From assembly GCA_028583605.1 (NCBI GenBank), contig CM053326.1:7386587-7450586 (forward strand): DNA of 64,000 nucleotides, read 5' to 3'. The stretch comes from Dastarcus helophoroides (lineage: Eukaryota > Arthropoda > Insecta > Coleoptera > Bothrideridae). The notes below the pieces were generated by a model. It saw only the letters and a program-made list of their open reading frames with translations. It was not told the origin of the DNA and searched no databases. Positions 51,900-62,956 of this stretch are shown in pieces. Within the stretch, counting starts at the first letter, position 1, and each line of letters opens with the position of its first letter. The position numbers and the translations under genes are program-made.

Positions 51900-54898
51900 G
51901 TTTGTGTATCGTCAGTTTATAAACGATGTTTGAAAAATTGATGTATCGCATCGCGATAGAATTAGCGCCATCTGTTGCATAGAATAAATATTGATGGTAC
52001 AAACGACCACACAATTTTGTAACTAATCCTTTGATGGGAGCAGTGTTTATCTAATAAATTGATGCTGAATTTATATGTCGCAGGTATACAAACAATACAA
52101 TTATCTGAAAATTCATAGTTTAGATATTTTTATTCGGCAATCTATAAAAAAGTCCAAAATTTGAAAGAAAAATGAGAATTTTTCGAAAAGGTTTCCGGGT
52201 ATTAATTTGAAAACTAAAAAATATAAACTGAATCTTTAAAATTATTTATTATTTATTTAATCTTTATTATTGTATAATTTGGGGCAAACAGAAATGCTTA
52301 TTTTATCAAAATTTTTAGTTTAAACCTTAAATTTCTCTCTTTTTTACATAAACTGCCTTTTTTCGAACTTTTAATTTTGTTAATTTTGTATTTTAATTCA
52401 AATCCTCGTAAAAAAAGTTAAAATATTCATAAAAACAGATAAACAATGTTAGAAATAGATCAATTTTTAAGATAAAAATAAAAATTTCCACAAAACAGAA
52501 TTCTCAAAATTTAGGACTTAATTTCCAAATGTGAAATATTTGACAAATTGTGGATTTTTTAGTAAACAACAACTTTTTATATCTACTACCAAAAATTGGA
52601 AATGTTTATCAAAATTTTATGTTTAAATTTAAAAATTGCAATTTTTTAATTCCAAATTTTCTTAGAAATCTCGAATCTTTTCTAAAATTTTATATTAAAT
52701 CCAATTTTATTCTCATAAATTTTAGTTTTTTCCGAAATTTGAATTTTTCATTCGAAATCCGGACTTTAGTCGTTAATTTTTATCGAAAATTCGAACATTT
52801 TTAAAAATATTTAAGAGTAAAGTGCAAATTTTTAGAATTTTGAGTTTAACTTTTAAAGGATAATTTCGACTATTAAAAATTTTGATATATTTTCAGAATT
52901 CGTCTATTTTTCAATATTTCTATTTTTTCGAAAATTTGAAATTTTTCAAGAATTCCGTTTTTTAAAAATCTTGTCCCCTTTCAAAATTTTGTCTTCTTTT
53001 GAAAATTAGTGGGACTCAAAACTTTGCTTTTTTAAAAGTTTGGCATTTTTACACAACCAACTGACTTTTTTAAAAGGTTCGAGTTTTTTATAAATTTCAC
53101 ATTGTTTTAGAAGATCTGGAATTATTTCTGAAAATTTTAATTTTTTATGAAAATTTCAGCATTTTTCAAAATTTCGACTTTTAATTTCATCAAAATGTTA
53201 TTTCTTTTTCAAAGTTGTGGTTTCTTTAAAAATTTCGACATTTTTAATATCTCTTTATTTTTTAAAATTCCAAAATTTGTAATTTTTTAAACAACTTCGA
53301 TGTTTTTTAAATTGTCAATTATTCTTTTTTAATTTAGACTATTTTAAAATTTCAACATTTTTGAAAATATAGAATATTTCAAAAGTTTTTTTTATTTCAC
53401 CTATTTTTGAAATTTTTAGATATTTTTCAAAATTTTGAATTTTTTTTAAATTCTTACTTTTTGAGAATTACATTTTTTTATGTTAAATAAAAATCACTTT
53501 TAAAAAATGTTAGGTTTTGTGAAAATTTTTTTTTTTAATAAAAATTTTTGAATTTTGCTTGCAAAGCATCTTTTGAAATTTTCCAATTGTCTTGAAAATT
53601 TCGACTTTTTTTTTAAACATTTCAATATTTTTCAATTTTGAGCATTGTTTCCAAATTTTGCCCTGTTTGAAATTTTGGCCATTTTTTAAAATGTCGACCT
53701 TTCTTCAAAATCTTGACTGGTCAAAATTACAATTTATCTTCAGATAAAATTAGTACTACTTCAAAAATTTACCCTTTTTTTGCAAATTGGATTGTTTCAA
53801 ATCTCTTTCAAAATTTTGTATAAATTTTTTACTATTTTTTTCAGAATTTTCACATTTTTGGAAATTTTGACTATTAAAAATTCTATTCAAAATAAGTCTG
53901 TTAAAATTTCAACTTTTTAGAAAATTTGAAATTTTTTGAAAATGTTGTTTTTTAAAAGATTTTGAATTGTTTTTTTGTTTTAATTAGTGCGAATCCAAAA
54001 TTGTTTTAAATTTGAAAACTTTTCAAAACTTCGCTTTTTTTACATTCCGACTTTTATAAAGTTTGGCATTTTTACAAATTTTTGCCTTACTTTTAAAAAG
54101 AGTTTTATCAAAATTACGACTTTTTTTAATTTCGGCAGTTCCTTAAAATTTTTAATTCTATTTCAAAATGTTGGCTATTTTGAATATTTTGACATTTTAA
54201 AATACTTTTATTTTTCAAAATTCCAAAATTTTGCATTAAACCGAATTTTATTTTTATTAATGTTGGTTTTTCCCGAAATTTGAGCTTTTTTTTCAGATCC
54301 AGCATTTAACCTTGAATTTTTATCGAGCATTTTTTATAAATACTTGAGATGATGGGAATTTTTAAAGTTTTGAGTTTAACTTTTAAATGTGGGGCTGTAA
54401 TCTCAAAATATCTACTTTTTTTGAAAACGTTAAGCTTTCGGTTCAAGAAACGTAGATTTTGAGTTTACTACAAGAATTTGAAATTTCTAGAAAATCGCAA
54501 TTTTGAGATTAAAGGCGAAATTTCGAGAAAAAATAGTATTTTCGAGAAAAAAAGTAGAAATTTCGAGAAAAAAGTAGAAATTTCGAGAAAAAAGTCGAAA
54601 TTTCAATTAAACTCGAAATTTCCAAAAAAATGAACGAACTGGTCCTCGATTATCTTCAAAAATTGAAATACAGGGGACAAGTTTTCTATTTCAATTTTTG
54701 AAGATGTCTTTTTAAATTGATGTCATTTCTACACTTTACTAATTTAGACTTTTTAAACTCGCAATTAAAAACTTAAAAAACATTTGAAAAACATCGATGT
54801 ATCGATACCAAATACCGATGTTTGAGACATCGATGTTTCATTGAAAAAAATATCGATGTTCAAACATCGATTCTTTTTTGAACGATGTTGCATCCCCA
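51854..54898. mobile_element. hAT-like element with CATCGATG-rich ends, filled with array
   Basis: Left end TAGGGATGCAAACTATAGTT, right end AACGATGTTGCATCCCCA. Sub-terminal CATCGATG and ATCGATGTATCG words occur on both sides (51890-51950, 54780-54870). Flanking octamers ACCGCGGA and ATCGCGGT agree at six of eight positions, consistent with an aged 8-bp duplication. No transposase is recognisable; the interior from about 52130 is a T-rich array. Confidence 0.65.
52130..54640. repeat. TTTCGA-type array, T-rich, with a short well-preserved A-rich end
   Basis: About 2.4 kb of TTTTTCAAAATTTCGAC-like units on the plus strand, switching to A-rich at about 54470. The block 54500-54620 keeps the clearest units of the window: GAAATTTCGAGAAAAAAGT repeated at about 21-base steps. 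Confidence 0.8.
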
Positions 54899-54906
54899 AT
54901 CGCGGT

Positions 54907-56189
54907 ATTAATATGATTTGTACCCGACTGTACATGGATGGGATCGAGATCTCCGGAGAAGTGAGATTTCACCTCCCACCAAAAACTTGTCTATTGCGCA
55001 CGTTTTGGTCGCGGCTCAAGCTACGTTTGACAAGCTGTATAAGTTTTAAGAATGTTCTTCACAAAGATGAGTCCTTTGGAAATGGGGTTTATTCTTAAAA
55101 TTCCGAGTTTAAACATAAAAATTATTTTTTGCGGAACATTTTAACTGAAAATTCGAAGTCGATTCTTTTTTAAAATCTGAACTTAGTTTCTTATAATTTC
55201 CACCTTGCTCAATTCGAAGCAAAAGGTAAAGAGGTTTTTCTTTGAAATAGTCAATTTCATTTGCTGATAATTCAAAAGAATAGAAAAATATCTACAAATT
55301 TGTGTTACTGGTAGATAGAAAACTACCCTTATTCATAACCGATTTTGATTAAATTCATTGAAATTAAAGACCCTTAGCACATAATTATTATATACAAATT
55401 TCATTTTATTATCTTAATTATAAAATAAATTATTCAAAAAATAGTGAAATGATATAACTCCTTTTAGAAGGATATATCTCACTAACGGTGATAAATAGCA
55501 CCTAAGTTTAAACATTTTTTTAATTAATGTTGGCTCTACTCTCACCTCCTTAAGTTTTGAACCATCTTTTCCAAACGCCCTGTATATTTAGTTTTACCCA
55601 AAATTTGAAACACCAGTTATGAAACGCTGCTCTAGTTCATTTGGATTAATTAAAACTAAATTGCTGGCAATTTTTGAAACTTTGTACGTGAATTTCAAAT
55701 CGTTTTCAATGTTTTTTATTTAAAATCCAAATTTTAATTTAAATGTCGAATTTGAATTTTAAAATTTCAGCTAATTTTACATAAGTAGATTATCTCTTGA
55801 TTTTAGGTATAATAATTTTTAAACACAGAAACACTGAAAGCAAAATTTTAATTACTCATTAAAAGATCTTTTTTCCTCATCAGATTTGTAAGACACAGCA
55901 TGTCACTGGCTAGTATTTAAATAATGTTATACTTCTTTTGAGAATTTTTAATTCTGTTCATTTCTGATATGTTTAAAAAATTCTTCAAAGACGATGTACG
56001 CCTTATAAGATTCTTTTCCATTTAGTACCACTTTGAAATAATCATCTTAAAATTATTGCAAATCGAATGTCTGTTATAAATAAAAGCCAAAAAGACCACT
56101 TACCGGCACTACAAACTGTTGCAATCAGGACATTGCCATATACTTCTGAGTTTTGCATTGCCTTTCCTGTTAGTACAACATTCACTATC
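54907..56189. other. No gene recognised
   Basis: Intergenic DNA between the icarapin-like/transposon region and RpL9. A frame at 54841-55098 starts inside the hAT end and has no domain. Nothing else supportable. Confidence 0.4.
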
Positions 56190-56197
56190 AATTACTG

Positions 56198-56867
56198 CAG
56201 GGGTTCCCAACTTTTTGTACTCCAGAGCACATTCTAAAATATTGGTAGAGTGGCGGGCACCACCTATTTTTAATTTACAAACTCCTTCCACAACTTCTCA
56301 TTTTCCTATAATTTATTTTCTTATGTTCATAATTTATAAATAAATAATAAACAAAAATGTTTCAAAATAATAATTATTCAAATTTCATACACATGGAGAA
56401 ATGTATTTGCAAAACATAAACAAAGTAAACAAAACACAAATACAAAGAAAACATTTTATAAAAAATATAACATCAATATGTCAATGCGATCTTTGGCATT
56501 GCATATTATTGACTAGTGCTTCATAATTAGAAGAGTATGACGATAATCCTGTTAACAAACAATCATAAAGATGCTCATCAGCGAGTCGAGATCTATATCT
56601 TGATTTTATTGAGTTTATGTTTGAAAACAATGATTCGCATAAATATGTCGAACCGAAAAATGATTCAATTTTATATAATATCGCAAACATACGTACTTCA
56701 TAAACCTAGGCACTCAAAAAAATTTAAACTCTAACAAATAAATAAAAGTAATTCACATTTTTAATTAAGGTTATGAAAAAATTCTGTCTATGTCGAATAG
56801 TGGCGGGCACATACGAATCGTTCCGCGGGCGCCATGGTGCCCGCGGGCACGAGGTTGGGAACCCCTG
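56198..56867 (-). mobile_element. Internally deleted hAT element, perfect 8-bp TSD
   Basis: Ends CAGGGGTTCCCAACTTTTTG and, inversely, CAGGGGTTCCCAACCTCGTG, with a perfect duplication AATTACTG at 56190-56197 and 56868-56875. On the minus strand 56690-56481 keeps the end of a hAT transposase: FFGSTYLCESLFSNINSIKS and YRSRLADEHLYDCLL, the conserved C-terminal dimerisation region. The rest of the transposase is gone. It lies about 320 bases beyond the RpL9 stop codon. Confidence 0.9.
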
Positions 56868-57186
56868 AATTACTGCATACTTCTGAATAAAGGGGTTAAG
56901 ATGTCTACATCCATTTTTACACACCCTTATAGGAGGAGCTCAGTACCCATAAAATATTGAGACTTTTTATGTAATTATTTGCAATTTTGCTATTAATATG
57001 GCAAAAGAGTAAGGCCTTTTCCTTGCGTAGGAAGGGTTAATTTAAAAGGTAAGTAGTACCAGATTTTTTACATTACATATATACCAATAAAAATAATTAA
57101 CTCATTAGTCGTGATTTTTAAGAAGGTAATGAAATTAAAAACCATTTGTAAACTTAGTGTAATTATTAAATACAAATAGTACAATC

Positions 57187-57388
57187 TTATTCATCTTGTA
57201 CAACTGTAGTTTTTTCTGAGACGTACAAACCATCCAAGAACTTACGGATATCCTTGTTCTTCACAGTTGTAGATTGCTGAATAAGTGCAGCTGATCTTGA
57301 AACATCTTCTAAGGAATTTCCTTCCAGGACTAACTCATCCTTTTGCTTTTGTGAGTTCTTAACAGTCACACCAGGTGCCATTTTCACT
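57187..57388 (-). CDS. RpL9: RpL9 last exon
   Basis: Acceptor TTTTAATTGCAG precedes 57388; the first base completes the arginine codon AG/A. It encodes [20 protein letters not shown] through [11 protein letters not shown] and a TAA at 57189-57187. A polyadenylation signal of the AATAAA type was not seen just downstream. Confidence 0.95.
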
Positions 57389-60300
57389 CTGCAATTAAAA
57401 CAAGATTGTACACAAAATACAATAAATAAACAAACAAAACAAAATGACGTAGACACAAAATATTAATGTGAACATTGGTGATTATACTGATTGTACAACA
57501 ACGGATAAAATAACTGAATACAAAATATCTAGGGTAGACAGGGGTATTCTGGACCACGGGGAATAGCGGACCAACTTTATATTTTTTTTGTCCCATAGTG
57601 GTTGACAGCTACAAATAACTGTCGTCAGCTCGCCTCATGTTAAGCTCATTTTCTCTTTAGTACTCGACTTGTGTACACAAACCGTTACCTCGCTTCGATA
57701 CCAAATAGAAATGGGATACTTCGAATTTTTTTTTTCACTTTAGAGTTTCGTCTAATTTGAACACACTTTTTGATAACCAACTCAGGTAAAATATCTTCAT
57801 AATATTCGCAAAACTGTAAGTCTTCGACAGGAACATAAATTTTGCATGAAGTTTGTATTGTGTTAGTCATATGCTGCCATATTATAAAAGATGACCTTCA
57901 GGAAATTACAGACCACTTTTGTCGTGGAATTATGGATCACCAAATTCCTTACATTTCAAACTAATTTCGTGTATTTGATGCATATAAGTGATTATTTATG
58001 CAAATTTTCAGCACAGCATTATTTTTCAGCAATTTCTAATAGTTTTTCGGTACAATAATTTAGTTTCGAACTGATTTTCGTAGCCATTTCTTACTCCACT
58101 TCATTTTCTTTTTTTTTTTTTCATAATAAATTTTCTGCCATTTTGAATCAAAAACAAGAAGGTTTTTCTACCACATTTTTCCATTTTTAATCGATTTACA
58201 AAATGGTCCGTAATTCCCCGATATTTTTCAAAATCGCAAAAAATGAAATTCAACTGATATGTTGTATAATTTAATACAATTTGACCAAACTGCTGCGACC
58301 CAAAGAGAGATTATTAGTTATACTACAAATTCAAGCTTTGAAATTTTCAGAAAAAATATGTTTTTGCCAATTTTTTAGCCAACATAAAAAAGCGGTCCAC
58401 GATACCCCAGTTTCCCCTATATAATTTTAAATTTTTCTTAAAAAGAAAAAAGTTTAAATTCATTTGGGACAAAAAGTTGAAATTTTAACATTAAATTCAA
58501 AGTTTAATATAAGGTTAACAACATTTGCAAAATATTCTAAATTTGGAGTTTACAGTTGAATATTTATGAAAAAAAAAAAGGCAAAACTGCAACCTCAGAC
58601 TAGAAATGTTAAGAGAAAACTAAAATTTATGAAAAAGTTGGAATTGAAATTTTCTTGAAATTTCGACTTTCACCACAAACTTTCAACTTCTTTTAAAAAG
58701 TCGAAATTAAAACAGAAAAAAATATAAACATAACATTGATACAAAATTTGAACTATTTCAAATAATTTAGACTTGTTGAAATTACGACTATATAAATAAA
58801 ATCAATTCATTTTCTCGTCTAAAGCAACGCTTTCCTCAAAAAATTATGATTTTCTCCAAGTTTAAACTTGATATATTTATTATCTTTCCCAGTTGGGAGT
58901 TAAAATGTAAAAAAAAATTATAATTTCAATTTTTCTCAAACCGTTCAATTGAACCTCTTTTCTTTTAAATTTTTGGTAGTTTTCATTTTAAATTCCGAAT
59001 ACCCACTTCTTTTCTCAAATTTTTGAATTTAAATTCAATTATTTTTAATAAATTTTCTAGAGATAATAACTTTTTGTCACTCCATTAGACTTTTTTCTAA
59101 AAATACATAGTTTACAAACATGTATACTTGGAACAGAGAAAAACTAAAGCGTTAAAACTTCGAGATTAAAATGGAAATTTTGACCTTTTGAATTTTCTTA
59201 AAATTCAATGTTAAAACTAAATTTTTTTTGGGGATTTTATAAAGTAAAAGTTTTTGCAATTACAATTTCCCAAAATTTCTAGTTTAAACTTCACTTTCAA
59301 TTTTACTTTTTGATGAAGAACCAAAATTTCCTGTTTTTTCAACATTTTTAGTTGAAATTTATTTTTTTTACATGTGTTTCCACAAATTTTTACTTTTTGT
59401 CGAAACTTACAATTTTTTTCTAAAATAAAAGTTTTATGAAGTTTGTAAATATTTGAAATAAAGAAATATAGAGAAAATTGCAGATTAAAATGGAAATTTT
59501 ACCACTTTTCTTAATTATGAAGTTCGATTCTAATAGGAAATTTAGTTACAAAGTCCAAATTTTGATTCAAAATTTCTGTTAGTCGTAGTTGAAATGAATC
59601 TCAAACCTACAATGAAACTTTGTGGTACTCTTGTTGCTCGGAAACATTATGTTTATAACTTTTATTTAACATTTCTACGACCCAGTTTGGAAATACTTAA
59701 AATTTTTAGGAATGACAATATTCTGAACCATTTTTTAAAATATGACTATGTGATATTAGAATTTTTAACATGTCACCTCACTAACCTATTTTCTGTGAGC
59801 TGTCATGGAGGTGACATTTTAAAAATTTAAATATCTTGTAGTAGTGGCGGCTAATGCTAAAGTTTGCAGGTTTGCGCAACCTCCAAAAAAACGCTGAGAT
59901 AAAAAAGAAAGTAAATTGTTCTTTATGTTGTTTATTTTATTTATTGATAACACATTTATCGCTACCAAACATACTGCTGACTATAGCGGATTCCTCAGAT
60001 TCATAAGCATTTGAGGACATTATTGGGCCCATGGTTTGCAAAGTTTGCAGGCTAGACTGCAAACTTTGCTTTACACATATGCACCTGCGCCTTAACTCAT
60101 ATTTTGTTCGCTTAAAATACTTGGCCATAAGCAAGCATTAGGTTGTACCTGTGAGTGCAAACCAAATATCGATTCGCTAATGTAATCTGTCATCGGTCAA
60201 TGTTGCGAGTCTTGAAACACAAATAAAAATGAATTCAGTGCAAAGTTTAATTGCATAGCCATTCTGTAACCAGTTTTGGCACATTTTTGCAAAAGCCTCT

Positions 60301-62409
60301 TTTCTCAACCTTCAAATTTTATTAGCACCAGTCACCACTGTCTTGTAGTAATATTTCAAAAAATGATTCAGAATATTGTCATTTTTCATTACTAAAAATT
60401 TAAATATTTCCAAACTGCGTCACTGAAACGTTAAATAAAACTAATAAACCTACAATTAAATTTAAAATAACAAAAAAATCCAGATTACATGCAATGTTTT
60501 GAAAAAAAAAGGTAAAATTATATTTAAAAAAATTGAAGCAAATAATGAAATTTTGATTTCAATATTGAAATTTAGAACAATATCGCAATTGAAAGCTAAA
60601 GTTAAACGTTTCAATATTTTTTAGAATTTTCAAGCTTCAACATTTTTCTTGACAGTATTTGAACTAGTATAAACTTTAAAATTAAAAAAGTTGAAAATTT
60701 CCAAAATCTCAATTTTAATTTTCAAATTAGGAAAGAGTCAAAAAGTTCAACTATTTCTCAAAATGTCTTGTTTATGGTTAAAACCACCAAATTGCAACTT
60801 CTTGCTCAAAATTGTGATTAGGTTTTCAAAGTTTTTGTCTTTTTTACAAGCTCTCAATTTTAAAATCGAAGTTGTCACTATTTTTCCTAAAATTTCATAT
60901 ATTAATGCAGAGGAAATTTCGAGAAATATTTATTGTGCGCTTTCTGAGTTTCGACTCCCAAATTATGAATTAATTTATTACCTCAGAAAAAAAAAACAAA
61001 ACCAAATATCAAATGTATTTAACTAATCATGCACATTAATTTGACACATATTCAGTGGCGCAATTTCAGTTGCAGTTGTAAAAACTAATGACAGATGAAG
61101 GAACAAATTGTCAAAATATTAAATAACTGAAAATGGTAATTTTAAATCCTTTTTAGAGCATTTTTCCACCTTAAAATAATCATGTCAATTTACAAAAAAA
61201 AAAAACATTTTTGTGGTAACTAAAAATGACAGTGAAATATTTTTGGCAAATGTAGTTAAGCTATGTTACAAATATTCTTTAATTTCATAGTATCTAACTG
61301 CAGTAAATTTTCTAGATTTATAATTAAACGAGCACAATACATTATGCCATGAAACTTATGAGAACAAAAACATTGCACATAACTGCTGCCAATATACAAT
61401 TAGGTAAAACATAAAATGTAACTTTTTTCATCATTTAAATGTTCATTTAAAAAGCTAACATATAAAGACACAATTTTGAATTTCTGAGATCGACTGCAAT
61501 AAAACCATGTTTAAATCCAATGTGGGTTCAATATTAAACAAACATTTAGAAGAAACCGAGACCCATACTTCTTAAGAAATAAAACCTTCAACCAAAATAA
61601 CATCAGCTCCAAAGAAGTACCTCAAACTTAGACAATCTATCAAAGTCGCCCACTTGAACTTATCCAGTAGTTCAAGAGGTTACCAAACTTAACTACGAGA
61701 AGTATAAATATCAGACAGCATGTACTTACCTCCTGATGAATTTTTCTCCAAGGAAATTCCTAATTTCAATAACACTGTCGTTTTCAGTAGTTACGCAGTT
61801 GATTGGGAAATGGGCATATACAGCCCTCATTTTGTATTGATAACCTTTAGTTACTCCTTTCAACATATTTTCGACATGGGAGCAAACAGTGCGAACAGCA
61901 GCCAATTCCTTCTTGGTTCCAAACCATTTCTCAACTTTCAAAGTTCTTGGGCTGATCATGCGAATATCCAGGGCAAGATGTTTAAACGAACGTTTCAGTA
62001 CACCTCTGGGCCCTTTAACCGTGATCACACGGGATTTGACGGTGACTGTGATCCCTTCAGGGATTTTTACTGTTTGGTTCGTCACTATTTGCTTCATCGT
62101 GCTAAAACATAAAATTGGGTTAGATAATGTTAAACGACGTAAACAAAGAACAAATATTAAAATTTTAAAAGAAAAGAAAATTCAAAACATAGAATGTCAC
62201 ATAACCTATACACTTTCACTAAGTCATTTTTTTGATAAACTTTTGGGATTTGGATTCAATATAACTTAAAATACAATTTTAGCTATGTAATATTACCGAT
62301 AATTACACTATTTTCGATAAAATACATACACTATTTAAGATGATTTAAGATTTTTCAATTGCTTAAAATTTCTACTAACCTTTCACGTTGACGTAAAGAA
62401 GCGGAAGAG
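57187..62409 (-). CDS. RpL9: Ribosomal protein L9 (uL6), three exons
   Basis: Exon 1 (about 62409-62380) is 5'UTR only; exon 2 is 62101-61730 with the ATG at 62097; exon 3 is 57388-57187. The joined frame is 189 residues, the usual length of animal RPL9. It begins [20 protein letters not shown], contains [39 protein letters not shown] and [15 protein letters not shown], and after the split arginine codon ends with [28 protein letters not shown] and GLYVSEKTT. All splice sites are canonical (GTTAGT, GTAAGT; TTTTAG, TTGCAG). The protein is part of the large ribosomal subunit near the factor-binding stalk. No lesion is visible. Intron 2 is 4.3 kb, long for this gene class, and filled with transposons. 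Confidence 0.97.
57532..58417. mobile_element. TA-flanked pogo/mariner-type MITE in RpL9 intron
   Basis: Left end GGGTAGACAGGGGTATTCTG after TA (57530-57531); right end, read inward on the other strand, GGGGAAACTGGGGTATCGTG, before TA (58418-58419). Both continue with GGACC. A minus-strand frame at 57870-57685 ([20 protein letters not shown]) could be a transposase trace, but is not recognised. Length is 886 bases. Confidence 0.75.
58430..59580. repeat. Degenerate TTTCGA-related AT-rich array in RpL9 intron
   Basis: Loose AAATTTTGA, TTTCGACTTT and AAAATTTC words, more diverged than the other arrays and mixed in strand. It ends at the palindromic core block that begins near 59630. Confidence 0.5.
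59842..60340. mobile_element. hAT-type MITE with perfect 8-bp TSD
   Basis: Left end TAGTGGCGGCTAATGCTAAA and right end, read inward, CAGTGGTGACTGGTGCTAAT; flanking duplications TCTTGTAG at 59834-59841 and 60341-60348 are identical. It is 499 bases, with no recognisable transposase. It is inserted between the two arms of an inverted core block. Confidence 0.8.
60490..61020. repeat. AT-rich degenerate array, second part in RpL9 intron
   Basis: Continuation of the diverged array on the far side of the inverted core block; open frame 60691-61026 is repeat-derived. Confidence 0.45.
61027..61720. other. RpL9 intron 2, proximal part
   Basis: AT-rich intronic DNA with no element or small RNA gene recognised. 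Confidence 0.5.
61730..62101 (-). CDS. RpL9: RpL9 first coding exon
   Basis: Acceptor TATGTTTTAG precedes 62101; CACG then ATG at 62097. The exon encodes residues 1 to 122 and two bases of the next arginine, ending GEKFIRR, followed by the strong donor GTAAGT. The text is near identical to other animal L9 proteins in the GPRGVLKR and [13 protein letters not shown] blocks. Confidence 0.97.
62380..62409 (-). promoter_or_regulatory. RpL9: RpL9 5'UTR exon with TOP-type start
   Basis: On the minus strand the sequence CTCTTCCGCTTCTTTACG begins at about 62409, a pyrimidine-rich 5' terminal oligopyrimidine (TOP) start typical of ribosomal protein mRNAs and used for translational control. The exon ends GTGAAAG before the donor GTTAGT. 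The true transcription start is inferred. Confidence 0.75.
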
Positions 62410-62579
62410 AATTTGACATTTTGAACATGAATAACGAATACTAGATGGCGCTGAAAATAAAACCGCTAAGTTTAAAATTTGAAATCCACTCAATGGAAAA
62501 ATTCTCTGTAAAATTAAAAGAAATTGTAAAAGAAAAGTTTTCTATGAAACTATTCTACGCAGAAGCAATAAAACATCAA

Positions 62580-62950
62580 AAAAAGATAAATTAATAACTT
62601 AAGATTTATCCCGAAATTTTTAAAAATTTGATTTTCAAGTTTAAAGTGAGAAGTTTTAGAAAAAGATCGCAGTTTGTAGAAAAAAATCGAAATTTATAAT
62701 AAATGTATTCTCGAGTTTAAAATCTGAGCAGGAACTTTGGAAAATAAACCCAAATTTCGAGGAAGATTTGAGCATATAAAAAATGAAGTTTTATTGCAGT
62801 GTCGAAAAAATTTGGAGGACAAAATCAAAACTGTAGGGCCAAAAATTTGAGAAATCAAATGAGCATTTAAATAGAGTCAAGACGTCAAAATTTTAGAAAA
62901 AAATTAAAGAAATTCACTTTTAAACGCACAATTTTGTGAAAGCATTTCAA
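62580..62950. repeat. A-rich TTTCGA-type array next to LINE copy 3
   Basis: AAATTTCGAGGAAG, AAAAAATCGAAATT and AAAATTTTAG words on the plus strand directly adjoining the 3' end of the minus-strand LINE; no bounding hAT end was seen. Confidence 0.55.
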
Positions 62951-62956
62951 TTTTTG

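Noticed and set aside
9430..54640. Arrays considered as CRISPR or as a classical satellite
   Set aside because: Units are too drifted, no constant repeat with unique spacers exists, and period and strand vary; eukaryotic context excludes CRISPR.
54841..55098. 85-residue frame as a host exon
   Set aside because: It begins within a hAT terminus, has no recognisable domain and lacks supporting splice sites.
61720..62269. Plus-strand open frames of 130 and 126 residues over RpL9
   Set aside because: Antisense to the conserved RpL9 exon, whose minus-strand reading is certain.
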